This document shows, in pieces, positions 16,621 to 25,007 of a DNA stretch of 64,000 nucleotides. Numbering within the stretch: the first letter of the stretch is position 1; the number at the start of each line of letters is the position of its first letter. Source of the DNA: JAJEEA01 sp965116765 (lineage in GTDB: Bacteria; Acidobacteriota; Vicinamibacteria; Vicinamibacterales; UBA8438). The stretch lies in the NCBI GenBank assembly GCA_965116765.1, contig OZ220718.1:1798001-1862000 (forward strand). Reading direction: 5' to 3'. The notes beneath the pieces are model-generated. The model worked only from the letters and a program-made list of their open reading frames with translations, had not been told where the DNA came from and made no database searches. Both the position numbers and the translations under genes were made by a program.

Positions 16621-17844
16621 GTGGCCCTGCTGGACCGCTGGTACACGGACGTGCTCGACCGGCACCTGCGGGAAGACCGTCAGATGGTCTTCCTGACCGG
16701 ACCCCGCCAGGTGGGCAAGACGACCACGGCGCGGGCGGCGGGCGGCGTGCACCGCTACCTGAACTGGGACCGGCAGTCCGACCGCCGGGCCATCGTCGGG
16801 GGACCGGACATCGTCGCCGAGGCGATCGACCTGCACACCGTTCACCCCGAACCGCGACGGGTGGTCTTCGACGAGCTGCACAAGTTCGGGCAGTGGAAGA
16901 CCTTCCTGAAGGGGTTCTTCGACGCCCACGAGGCGCGGGCGCGCATCGTCGTCACCGGCAGCGCGCGCCTGGGGTTCTTCCGCCGGTCGGGCGACAGCCT
17001 GATGGGCCGGTACTTCGGGTACCGCATGCACCCGCTGTCGGTGGCCGAGCTTTCCGGCGTCGAGCGGGCGTTCGCCCGCGACGACGACACCGAGATCAGC
17101 CCGCCGAGCCGTCCCGACGCCGACCTGCTGCCTCGGTTGATGCAGTTCGGCGGCTTCCCGGAACCCTTCCTGAAGGGGACCACCCGCTTCTACAACCGCT
17201 GGCGCCGGCTCCGCTCGGAGCTCCTGTTTCGCGACGACCTGCGCGACCTCAGCCGCACCCGGGACGTCGGGCAGGTGGAGGTGCTGGCGGAGCTGATCGC
17301 GGAGCGCGCGGGCGGCCTCGTCAACCACAGCAACCTCGCGGCCGACGCGGGCGTCGCCTCCGACACCGCGCTGCGCTGGGTCGCGATGCTGGAGGGCCTG
17401 TTCTACTGCTTCCGGCTGCGGCCGTGGCATCACCAGGTCCCCAAGTCCCTGCGCAAGCAGCCCAAGCTGTTCCTCTGGGACTGGAGCCTGGTCGCCGACC
17501 CCGGCGCCCGCGCCGAGAACCTGGTGGCCTCGCACCTGCTGAAAGCGGTGCAAGGCTGGACCGACGCCGGGCTCGGCACCTACGACCTGTTCCACTTGCG
17601 GGACAAGGCGGGGCGGGAGGTGGATTTCCTCGTGACCCGGGCCGGCCGGCCGTGGCTCCTGGTCGAGGTCAAGTCCTCGGCTCGGCGCAGCCTCAATCCC
17701 GACCTTGGGTACTTCCAGGGCGTGACCGGCGCCGCGCATGCGTTCCAGCTCGCCTTCGACATGCCCTACGTCGAAGCGAACGCCTTCGAGCACACACGTC
17801 CCGTCCGGGTGCCGGCCGCCACGTTCCTGTCGCAACTCGTGTGA
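16621..17844 (+). CDS. AAA+ ATPase with DUF4143 C-terminal domain
   Basis: A 407-residue cytoplasmic protein. Walker A is 'LTGPRQVGKTTT' (about residues 25-36), Walker B 'RRVVFDELHKF', sensor-like 'IVVTGSARL'. The DUF4143 half carries a winged-helix segment ('VNHSNLAADAGVASDTALRW') and a PD-(D/E)xK-like core, 'GREVDFLVTRAG' plus 'LLVEVKSS'. Such proteins are widespread, often horizontally mobile and functionally undefined. GTG 16621 is chosen because the ATG at 16613 is out of frame and the protein aligns from MALLDRWYTDVL. A HicBA pair lies directly downstream on the other strand, a typical accessory setting. Confidence 0.88.
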   Translation: MALLDRWYTDVLDRHLREDRQMVFLTGPRQVGKTTTARAAGGVHRYLNWDRQSDRRAIVGGPDIVAEAIDLHTVHPEPRRVVFDELHKFGQWKTFLKGFFDAHEARARIVVTGSARLGFFRRSGDSLMGRYFGYRMHPLSVAELSGVERAFARDDDTEISPPSRPDADLLPRLMQFGGFPEPFLKGTTRFYNRWRRLRSELLFRDDLRDLSRTRDVGQVEVLAELIAERAGGLVNHSNLAADAGVASDTALRWVAMLEGLFYCFRLRPWHHQVPKSLRKQPKLFLWDWSLVADPGARAENLVASHLLKAVQGWTDAGLGTYDLFHLRDKAGREVDFLVTRAGRPWLLVEVKSSARRSLNPDLGYFQGVTGAAHAFQLAFDMPYVEANAFEHTRPVRVPAATFLSQLV

Positions 17845-17892
17845 CGCACGGACGCCGACCTGTCGGTCAGCCCTGCAGCGCAACGTACCTCT

Positions 17893-18087
17893 TCAGAACT
17901 CCTTCGGCAGTCCGGCCTGCTTCAGGGCACCGTTGGCCGTATGCCTGGACTTCGATTGACGATCGACGGTGAAATGCCGTCGCGAGACAGGGCTGTACCA
18001 GATCTCGTGGTCGCCACGGCCTGGCCGGACCAGCTTGCACTGATGATCGCGGAGAATGCGCACCAACCGTCGATAGTAGCCCGCCAC
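17893..18087 (-). CDS. hicA: HicA-type toxin (YcfA-like)
   Basis: A 64-residue basic protein with the HicA double-stranded-RNA-binding-like fold: 'YYRRLVRILRDHQCKLVRPG', then 'RGDHEIWYSP' around the catalytic His, a beta strand 'RRHFTVDRQ' and the closing 'TANGALKQAGLPKEF'. HicA toxins are ribosome-independent mRNA interferases. It starts three bases after the stop of the HicB-like gene, so the antitoxin is made first. Small size and a somewhat diverged middle part keep confidence moderate. Confidence 0.75.
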   Translation of the reverse strand: MAGYYRRLVRILRDHQCKLVRPGRGDHEIWYSPVSRRHFTVDRQSKSRHTANGALKQAGLPKEF

Positions 18088-18090
18088 CGA

Positions 18091-18336
18091 TCAGGCGACG
18101 CGAGGGTTGCCGACCCGCCGCACGTCATCCGTCATGATGTGGACCGGAATCTCCGGAAGGTCGGTGTCGATTCCGTTCAGCTCGATGAGATCGGCGACAG
18201 CGGCCACGACCTTGTCCGACAGCTCCTCGTGAGTCGCGCCTTCCACCGACAAACCCTCGATGTCGTTGCTCGTCGCCACCCAGACCTTCGCGTCATCGTC
18301 CCAGAACGCCTGGACGAATATCGAGGCGGTCTTCAT
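18091..18336 (-). CDS. hicB: HicB-family antitoxin, DUF1902 type
   Basis: An 81-residue partner of HicA. The pattern 'DDDAKVWVATSNDIEGLSVE' followed by 'ATHEELSDKVVAAVADLIEL' is the HicB/DUF1902 partial RNase-H fold that caps the toxin. The ATG at 18336 is preferred to an ATG 12 codons earlier because the family begins at MKTASIFVQA. No C-terminal DNA-binding helix is evident, so autoregulation would have to work another way. The two genes form a two-cistron operon. Confidence 0.75.
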   Translation of the reverse strand: MKTASIFVQAFWDDDAKVWVATSNDIEGLSVEGATHEELSDKVVAAVADLIELNGIDTDLPEIPVHIMTDDVRRVGNPRVA

Positions 18337-18478
18337 CCGCTGACCCCTGCCGTTGCGCCGCATCCGGTCCACGCGTATGGACGACGCGCATCATGAACCA
18401 CTCCGAGCATTCTCGCACACGTCCCCGCGGAGGACCGGCCTCGTCCGCGGTACACCGCTGCCTGCGCCGCGCCGGCGG

Positions 18479-19333
18479 TCAGCGGCCGTGCAACTCGACG
18501 AGGCGGGCGCGGTCGCCGTCCGTGAGGGGCAGGAAGCCGGTGGCGTCGGGCTCGGCCGTCAGGGGCTGGCACGGGCCGCACATGAGGGTGTGGGGCTCGG
18601 CGTTGTGGTCGAGCCCGAGCGCGTGGCCCAGCTCGTGGGCGACGACGTGCTTCGTCACCATCGGGTCGGTCCGGTACGGCCCCCGGACCCTGCGAATCAC
18701 CACCAGGTAGCGGGGCGGCGAGATGCGGGGGAGCGGCCACGTGAAGGACAGGATGTCCTGCCGGGACAGCAGCAGGACGACATCGGCGTCGAGGTCGACG
18801 AGGGCGGCCGGGGGCGGGGGCTCCGCGTCGCCGGCGGGGAGCCGGGTGGCGCGCTGGGCGACCTGCCGGGCGTAGTTCTCGAGGGCGCGCTCGACCGGCG
18901 ACCCGACGGCCACGCGGGGCTCGTCGAACCGGGTCGCGACCCCCAGCTCGGCCAGCCGGTCGTTCCAGAAGGCGATGGCCTCGCGCGCCGGCCCCAGCCG
19001 GTCGTCGGCCGCCGACGGGACCACCACGAGAATGGAGGAGCTGCCCGGATGGACGCGCGGCGGCTCGCCGGCCGCCGCGGTCAGTGCCCCGCCCGCCAGT
19101 GCCGCGACCGCAAGGACGGCGACCACGCGCCGCGGCGCCGAACGCGACGACGGTCGCCCGACCGCCTGCAAGCCCCTTCCGCGGTCAGTCGCCGCGCGCG
19201 CGGCCACGCTCGACAGGCTCCCGGTCGCCGCGCCGCCCGCACCACGGACCGACACCGCGCGCGAAACCCGGATCCCGGCGGCGGCGGCGCCGCTGCGGCC
19301 CGCCGGCCAGCCACCGCCGCGCCCCCCGATCAC
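18479..19333 (-). CDS. Membrane-anchored or secreted matrixin-like zinc metalloprotease
   Basis: A protein of up to 284 residues with a metzincin zinc site: 'HVVAHELGHALGLDHNAEP' (HExxHxxGxxH) followed by 'HTLMCG', where the Met sits at the Met-turn. A hydrophobic helix (VVAVLAVAALAGGALTAAAG, about residues 70-89) is a signal peptide or anchor. A 'SILVVVPSAADDRLGPAREA' region then suggests the M10-type prodomain-less core. The GTG at 19333 overlaps the TGA of the DUF1552 gene (GTGA), implying coupling; a GTG at 19207 would place the signal peptide better and is the alternative start. Partner genes are the DUF1552/DUF1592 pair; target unknown. Confidence 0.7.
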   Translation of the reverse strand: MIGGRGGGWPAGRSGAAAAGIRVSRAVSVRGAGGAATGSLSSVAARAATDRGRGLQAVGRPSSRSAPRRVVAVLAVAALAGGALTAAAGEPPRVHPGSSSILVVVPSAADDRLGPAREAIAFWNDRLAELGVATRFDEPRVAVGSPVERALENYARQVAQRATRLPAGDAEPPPPAALVDLDADVVLLLSRQDILSFTWPLPRISPPRYLVVIRRVRGPYRTDPMVTKHVVAHELGHALGLDHNAEPHTLMCGPCQPLTAEPDATGFLPLTDGDRARLVELHGR

Positions 19334-20751
19334 AGCTCGCTCAGGTGCTCGATGCGCCCGGTGCTGTCGCCGACCTGCTCGCGGTGCGAGCCCAGCTTGT
19401 CGAGCATGGTCACGAACAGGTTGGTCATCGGCGTCCGGTCGGGGTAGCGCAGGTGGCGCCCGCCGCGGAGCGTGCCGCTGCCGCCGCCGGCGAGCACCGC
19501 CGGCAGGTCGTCGTGGGTGTGCGCGTTCGAGTCGCTGAGGCTGCTGCCGTAGAGCACCATCGAGTGGTCGAGGAGCGACCCGCCGTCGTCGTCGGCGTCG
19601 CGGAGCTTGCCGAGCAGGTAGGCGAACATCGCGACGTGGTGCTGATCGATGAGCTGCAGGCGCGCCATGCGCTCGGGGTCGTTCTGGTGGTGCGACAGGC
19701 CGTGGTGCGCGTCGGGCACGCCGATCGATCGATACGTCCGGTTGCCGCCCTCGCGGCTGTACATCAGGGTGACGACCCGGGTCAGGTCGGCCTGGAACGC
19801 GATGGCGACGAGGTCGGACATCGTCCTGACGTGCTCCTCGAAGGTCGGGGGCACGCCGTCGGGCCGGGCGAGGGCCGGCAGGTCCACGTCGTCGCGGCGC
19901 TCGGCGTTCTGGATGCGGCGCTCGACCTCGCGCACCGAGTCGAGGTAGTCGCCGAGCTTCCGGCGGTCGCCGGCGCCGAGGCCCGCCCGCAGCCGGCCCG
20001 CGTCCTCGCGGACGAAGTCGAGGAGGCTGCGGTTCTGCCGCGCCCGCACCGCCCGCACCGCGGGGTCGGTGGTGTCGCCGTCGCCGAACAGCCGCTCGAA
20101 GACGCGGCGCGGGTTCGTCTCGTAGGGCAGCGGGGTCGTGGGCGAGCTCCACGACACGGTGTTGCTGTAGGCGCAGCTGTAGCCCGAGTCGCAGCCCCCC
20201 ACCATGCGCACGTCCTGCAGGCCCAGCTCGAGGGACGGCAGCGGCGTCGAGCGGCCGATGTCCTCGGCCAGCATCTGGTCCACCGACATGCCGTTCCGGA
20301 TGTCCGCCCCCTGCGTCTTCCTGGGGTGCACGCCGGTCAGCCAGCTCGCGCCGGCCCGCGCGTGGTCGCCGGGGCCGTCCCCCAGCGCCTCGCCGTTGCG
20401 GTGGGCGAGGCCGGTGAGGACGAGGAGCCGGTCGCGGAACGGCTCGAGCGCGTGCAGGGTCTTGGTGAACGTGAAGCCGGCGCCGGTCTCGGCCGGGGTC
20501 CAGTCGCTCATGATCACGCCGTTGGCGGTGTAGACGAACGCCACCCGGGTGATCGGCGCGGACGCGGACGCGAACGCCGGGGTCATCGCATCGAGGAACG
20601 GGAGGGCGACCGCCGTACCCATGCCCCGCAGGAACGTCCGACGCGGCAGGTGCCTGGGCCGTGGAACGGCGCAGGCTCCCGGCGGACTGGTCGGGCCGGA
20701 AGGGGTGCCGTGAGGCGGCGCTTTCCGGGCGAGTGCTCTGGGGGTGATCAT
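19330..20751 (-). CDS. DUF1552 domain-containing protein, Tat-exported
   Basis: A 473-residue protein with a twin-arginine signal (PRRTFLRGMGTAVALPFLDA) and the DUF1552 layout: 'RVAFVYTANGVIMSDWTP', 'GDHARAGASWLTG', 'SVDQMLAEDIG', 'SLELGLQDVRMVGGCDSGYS', 'HHGLSHHQNDPE', 'VLYGSSLSDSNAHTHDDLP'. Genes of this family in Planctomycetota and Acidobacteriota almost always follow a DUF1592 cytochrome gene. Here the ATG overlaps the DUF1592 TGA (ATGA). The fold resembles sulfatase or alkaline-phosphatase-like DUF1501 proteins, but activity is not established. Confidence 0.9.
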   Translation of the reverse strand: MITPRALARKAPPHGTPSGPTSPPGACAVPRPRHLPRRTFLRGMGTAVALPFLDAMTPAFASASAPITRVAFVYTANGVIMSDWTPAETGAGFTFTKTLHALEPFRDRLLVLTGLAHRNGEALGDGPGDHARAGASWLTGVHPRKTQGADIRNGMSVDQMLAEDIGRSTPLPSLELGLQDVRMVGGCDSGYSCAYSNTVSWSSPTTPLPYETNPRRVFERLFGDGDTTDPAVRAVRARQNRSLLDFVREDAGRLRAGLGAGDRRKLGDYLDSVREVERRIQNAERRDDVDLPALARPDGVPPTFEEHVRTMSDLVAIAFQADLTRVVTLMYSREGGNRTYRSIGVPDAHHGLSHHQNDPERMARLQLIDQHHVAMFAYLLGKLRDADDDGGSLLDHSMVLYGSSLSDSNAHTHDDLPAVLAGGGSGTLRGGRHLRYPDRTPMTNLFVTMLDKLGSHREQVGDSTGRIEHLSEL

Positions 20752-23146
20752 GGCTCCGGAATCCTCCTCATGCTGAATGGTACGCTATCGACCACGGCGG
20801 AGACCAGGGCCGAGAACCGGTAGCCGTCCGATTCCACCCGGCGCCGTATCTCGCGCACCGCGGGCCGGTCGCGGGCCTCGAGGCCGCGGCCTATCGCATA
20901 GGTCAGCAGCTTCTCGGCCAGCGCCTCGACGAACTCGCGGCGGCGGTCGAGCAGCATCGCCCGCAGGCCGTCCGCGCCCGCGATTACGGTGCCGTCCGGC
21001 AGTTGCGCGGAGGCATCCACGGCGGCCCCGTCGTCCTCGGCGCGATACGCGCCCACCGCGTCGAAGCTCTCGAGCGCGAACCCCAGCGGGTCGAGACGGG
21101 CGTGGCAGACGGCGCACGCGGGGTTGGCGCGGTGCCGCTCGAGGGCCGCGCGCAGGCCGCCGGCCGACGAGCCGGCCTCGGCCGCGAGCTCGGGCACGTC
21201 CGGCGGCGGCGGCGGTGGCGGCGCCCCCAGCAGGTTCTCGAGGATCCACTTGCCGCGCAGCACCGGCGACGTGCGCGTGGGGTACGACGTCACCATCAGC
21301 ACGCCGCCGTGGGTGAGGATGCCGCCGCGGCCGGTGCCGGCGAGGGGCACCTGCCGGAAGTAGCCGCCCTCGACCCCGTCGATGCCGTAGAAGTCGGCCA
21401 GCCCCTCGTTGAGGAACGTGTATCCCCGTCTATCAGCTCCAGCACGCTGCGGTCGTCCCGGACGAGGTGCTCCAGGAAGAGCTGCGTCTCTCGCTGGAAC
21501 GCGTGGCGGATGCCGTCGTCGAAGTGGGGAAAGCGCTCGGGGTCGGGCGTCCAGTCGGCGACGTTGCGCAGGTGGAGCCACTGCCCCGCGAAGTTCTCGA
21601 CGAGGGCGCTCGCCTTCGGGTCGGCGAGCATGCGGGCGATCTGTTGCGACAGCTCGTCCGGCGCCCCGAGCCGCCCCTCCTCGGCCGCCTGCAGCAGCTC
21701 CTCGTCGGGAATGCTGCTCCAGAGGAAGAACGAGAGCCGCGAGGCGAGGTCGAGGTCCGCGAGGCGATGCACGTCGCCGGGCCGCGCGCCGTCCGGAGCG
21801 GCGGGCGCCCGGAAGAGGAAGCTCGGCGAGACGAGCACCCCGCTGAGGGCCATCTCGATGCCGTGGTCGAAGCTGCCGCCGTCGGCCCGCCCCATCGCGA
21901 AGAGGCGCAGGAGGGGATCGACGTCGGCGTCGGCGACGGGGCGCCGGTAGGCCCGCCGGGCCAGCGTGGTCAGGATGCGCCGCGCGCACGGCGCCTCGGG
22001 CTCGCCGACGACCGGGCGGCAGACGAAGAGGCGCCGCCGGCTCTCGGGGTCGCCCGGCCCCGTCGCCTCGTAGGGGCCGCCGACGAGCACGTAGTCGACG
22101 GAGACGCCGTTGGTCGTTCCGCCCCCGGGGCCCTCGCGCCGCGCGTACTCGGTGAGGAACCCCGCCGCGATCTCGTGCTCGCCCGCCGCGAGGGCCGTGC
22201 GCACATCGAAGATGCGGCTGCCCTGGTTCGCCTCCTCGGCGTCGAAGTCGGCGTCGAGCAGGCGGACCCGGGCGCCGTCGATGCGGACGTCGAGCTTCGG
22301 GGGCGGCATGCCGGGGGCGCGCCGTCCCCGCACCCGCACCTGGATCGCGTACTCGGCGTCGAAGGGAAAGTGGTGACGGAACAGGATGCCGCCGCGCGTG
22401 TTGGGGGGCAGCCCCGCGATCTCTCCGTCCCACCCCGGCCCGCCCGCGGGCCGGTAGCGCTGGACGACGGGGACCGGGGCGCCGGTGCCAACCACGAGCC
22501 GGCTGACGCGCCGCGCCGCCGCCACGTACTTCTCGACGTGCAGCGGCGACACCGTCAGCACGTCGCCGATGTTGTCGAACCCGTAGCCGGAGTCGTCGGC
22601 CGGCAGGTCCCGCGCGTGGTCGAGGTCGAGCCCCAGCAGGTCGCGGACGGCGTTGCGGTACTCGGCCCGGTTCAGCCGGTGGATGGCCGGCGAGCCGGGG
22701 TCGGGCCGCTCGGCCGCGGCGCGGTCCAGCCCGGTCTCGAGCCACGCCACGAGCTCGGCCCGGTCGCCGGGATCGGGGGCGGGCCGCCCGGCCGGAGGCA
22801 TCTCGCCCGCGCGGAGCTTGTGCAGGACCCTCTCGAGGACCGGCGCCTGCTCCCCCACCGGCGCATCGCCCACCCCCGCCAGGGTGAGGCCGGCGGTCCG
22901 GGTCCGGTCGTTGTGGCACGCGAGGCAGTAGCGGTCGACGGTGGCCTTCAGGAGGCCGTCGGGCGGCGGCGAGAACGGTTCGCCGGGCTGGACCTCGGCC
23001 CGGAGAGCGCCGACTCCCGCGGGCGGAGCGGACCGCTCGGTCGCGACCGGCTGACCGGACGCGACCGGCGCGGCGGCCAGCCATGGCGCCAGCCCCAGTG
23101 CAACCGCGCAGGCCACACCCAGGGCAGGGGACGGTGTCGTCAGCAT
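20748..23146 (-). CDS. DUF1592/DUF1588-type cytochrome protein, one frameshift
   Basis: A secreted c-type cytochrome of about 799 residues. Signal peptide from ATG 23146 (MLTTPSPALGVACAVALG). First heme site 'YCLACHNDRT'; DUF1587 'HRLNRAEYRNAVRDLLGLDL'; carbohydrate-binding-like DUF; DUF1595/1592 'RAYRRPVADADVDPLLRLF' and 'LASRLSFFLWSSIPDEELL'; DUF1588 'TRTSPVLRGKWILENLLG' with a second heme site 'CAVCH'; DUF1585 at the end. The reading frame breaks near 21422: 'SVLELIDGD' continues in the next frame as 'YTFLNEGLADFYG', as if one base (GAC-TAC) were lost. Total length is one base short of a multiple of three. Either a sequencing error or a recent mutation. Confidence 0.85.
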
Positions 23147-23200
23147 GGTGGGCGCTCCGGCCTCGCCTGCTTGACCGGGATGCGGCCGAGCGTCGCGGCC

Positions 23201-23320
23201 CGGCCCGCCGACGGGCCCGGCCAAGTCAAGGCCGGTCCGTGCTCGGGGCGACGGGTGCTTCGGCCCGCCGGCGGGCCCGGCCAAGTCAAGGCCGGTCCGT
23301 GCTCGGGGCGACGGGTGCTG
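23201..23320. repeat. Two tandem 60-bp units, each with two hairpins
   Basis: Units 23201-23260 and 23261-23320 differ at only two positions (11th and 60th). Each holds a palindromic GGCCCGCC-(A/G)-CGGGCC core followed by CCGGCC-AAGTCAA-GGCCGG, so two adjacent stem-loops. They lie in the 211-bp divergent gap between the DUF1592 and ankyrin genes. Confidence 0.85.
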
Positions 23321-23357
23321 TGGCGAGACACGACGCCGGCAGTTTACCATTGGCGTC

Positions 23358-24671
23358 ATGACTCCCCTGCTGCGCCCCGTCGCCGCGGTGCCGGTCGTCC
23401 TCGCGCTGGCCGCGCCGCAAGCCGCCCCGCAGCCATCTACCGCGGGCGAGAGCCTGTTCGACGCCGTTCAGCGGCTCGACCGCGCCGCCGTGCGGGCGTT
23501 GATCGACGACGGCGCGGACGTCGACGCAGCCAGGGCCGACGGATCGACGCCGCTCTCGTGGGCCGCGTTCCGCGGCGACGCCGACATCGCCGCCGCCCTG
23601 CTGGAGGCGGGGGCCGATCCCGACCCGGTGGACGAGAACGGCGAGACCCCCCTGCTCTTCGCCTGCGCCGGCGGCAACCTCGCCCTCGCCCGCCTGCTCC
23701 TCGACGCCGGCGCGAACGTGGACGCTACCCGGTGGAGCGGCGACACCGCGCTGCTGGCGGCGGTGCACGGCGGCGACGAGGCGCTGGTGCGGCTGCTGAT
23801 CGAGCGGGGCGCCGACGTGAACGTGACCGAGTCGCGCATGGGCCAGACGCCGCTGATGCGGGCCATCGCCGGCGGGCACCCGCCCATCGCCCGCCTGCTG
23901 ATCGAGCGGGGCGCCGACGCCGACGCCGTCTCCCGCAACGGCTTCCGGCCCCTCCTGTTCGCGGCCCAGCGCGGCGACGCCGCGAGCGCGCGGGCCCTGA
24001 TCGCGGCCGGGGCCGACCCCCACGCCGCCGCCCCCGACGGCAGCACCGCGTTCCTGCTGGCCATCTCCGCCGGCAGCGACGCCGTGACCCGGCTGATGCT
24101 CGATGAAGGCGCCGACGTCGACGCCCGGGACCGCGCCGGCAGCACGCCCCTGCACGCGGCGGTGCGCCAGGGCAACCTCGAGATGGTCAGGACCCTCGTC
24201 GCCCGCGGGGCCGACCTCAACGCCCGCACCGGACGCGCGGACGACTGGGCCGCCGCCGCCGCGCGCCGTACCGGCGGCCTGACGCCGTTCCTGACCGCCG
24301 CCCAGGCCGGCAACGTCGAGATGCTGCAGGCCCTGCTGGTTCTCGGGGCCGACCCCGTCGCGCGTTCGTACGAGGGCGCGGGCGGGGTGCTGCTCGCCAC
24401 CCGCAGCCGCAACCTCGAGGCGGTCGAGCTGATGGTCGCGCTGGGCCTGGACGTGAACGCCCGTCCCGCCGGACGGCCCAGCGCGCTGCACGCGGCGATA
24501 CGGGCCGGCGAGGACGCCATCGTCGAGTACCTGGCCGCCCACGGCGCCGACTTCGACGCCCTCGACCACCACGGCCGGACCCCGCTCGAGGAGGCGGAGT
24601 TCGAGGCGCCGACGCACACCATCGAGCTGATGCGCCGGCTGGACGCCGAGCACCGCCGCGGGGCACCCTGA
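23358..24671 (+). CDS. Secreted ankyrin-repeat protein
   Basis: A 437-residue protein with a signal peptide (MTPLLRPVAAVPVVLALAAP) and about eleven ankyrin units running almost to the C-terminus. Typical units are 'GSTPLSWAAFRGDADIAAAL', 'GETPLLFACAGGNLALARLL' and 'GSTPLHAAVRQGNLEMVRTL', each with an 'LLxAGADPD' turn. An insertion (RTGRADDWAAAAARRTGG) interrupts the regular spacing around residue 295. Ankyrin arrays bind proteins; an exported one may act in the periplasm or on the surface. It diverges from the DUF1592 operon, with a TACCAT-type -10 possible near 23344. No enzymatic domain is present. Confidence 0.9.
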   Translation: MTPLLRPVAAVPVVLALAAPQAAPQPSTAGESLFDAVQRLDRAAVRALIDDGADVDAARADGSTPLSWAAFRGDADIAAALLEAGADPDPVDENGETPLLFACAGGNLALARLLLDAGANVDATRWSGDTALLAAVHGGDEALVRLLIERGADVNVTESRMGQTPLMRAIAGGHPPIARLLIERGADADAVSRNGFRPLLFAAQRGDAASARALIAAGADPHAAAPDGSTAFLLAISAGSDAVTRLMLDEGADVDARDRAGSTPLHAAVRQGNLEMVRTLVARGADLNARTGRADDWAAAAARRTGGLTPFLTAAQAGNVEMLQALLVLGADPVARSYEGAGGVLLATRSRNLEAVELMVALGLDVNARPAGRPSALHAAIRAGEDAIVEYLAAHGADFDALDHHGRTPLEEAEFEAPTHTIELMRRLDAEHRRGAP

Positions 24672-24775
24672 CGCCGGCTGCGACGGTCGAGACCATCGGC
24701 TGCCCAGCGCTCGGTGCACCTGTCAGCCTCGCGGCCGGGCCGTCGCGCCCTCGACGACCGCGCCTCCACGGCTGC

Positions 24776-24928
24776 TCAGCGCTCTCGTGGTCCCGGCACC
24801 GCCGGCGCGCCGCGGCCTGTTTCCCGTCGCCGCTCCTCGAGGACCTTCGCCGTGTTCGCCTTGATCTCCGCCTGGTCCTCCGGCGGCAACTTCTCGAATA
24901 GCTCCCGCCACGGCCGGCGTCCCGTCAT
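24776..24928 (-). CDS. Small protein resembling the N-terminus of an XRE/HigA-type regulator
   Basis: A 50-residue reading frame, MTGRRPWRELFEKLPPEDQA followed by EIKANTAKVLEERRRETGRG. The pattern 'W.el..kl.pE..a.i.a....ll.E' is common at the start of XRE-type antitoxin regulators, but the helix-turn-helix part that should follow is missing. Its ATG overlaps the stop of a 26-codon frame (ATGA). It may be a truncated antitoxin gene. The remaining gap, 24672-24775, shows nothing. Confidence 0.4.
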   Translation of the reverse strand: MTGRRPWRELFEKLPPEDQAEIKANTAKVLEERRRETGRGAPAVPGPRER

Positions 24929-25005
24929 TGCCCTCTCCCCCCCTGGTCCCGGTCCAACAGCCCTTCCCGCCGGAGCTGGCGCAGGTACTCACACCATGCA
25001 GCCAT
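24925..25005 (-). CDS. Very short frame, possible C-terminal remnant
   Basis: A 26-residue frame, MAAWCEYLRQLRREGLLDRD, directly upstream of and overlapping the small XRE-like gene by four bases. The composition (basic, helical) and the ATGA coupling are what a toxin-antitoxin remnant would show, but the stretch is too short to classify and begins just two bases past the end of the MFS gene. Confidence 0.2.
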   Translation of the reverse strand: MAAWCEYLRQLRREGLLDRDQGGRGQ

Positions 25006-25007
25006 TT

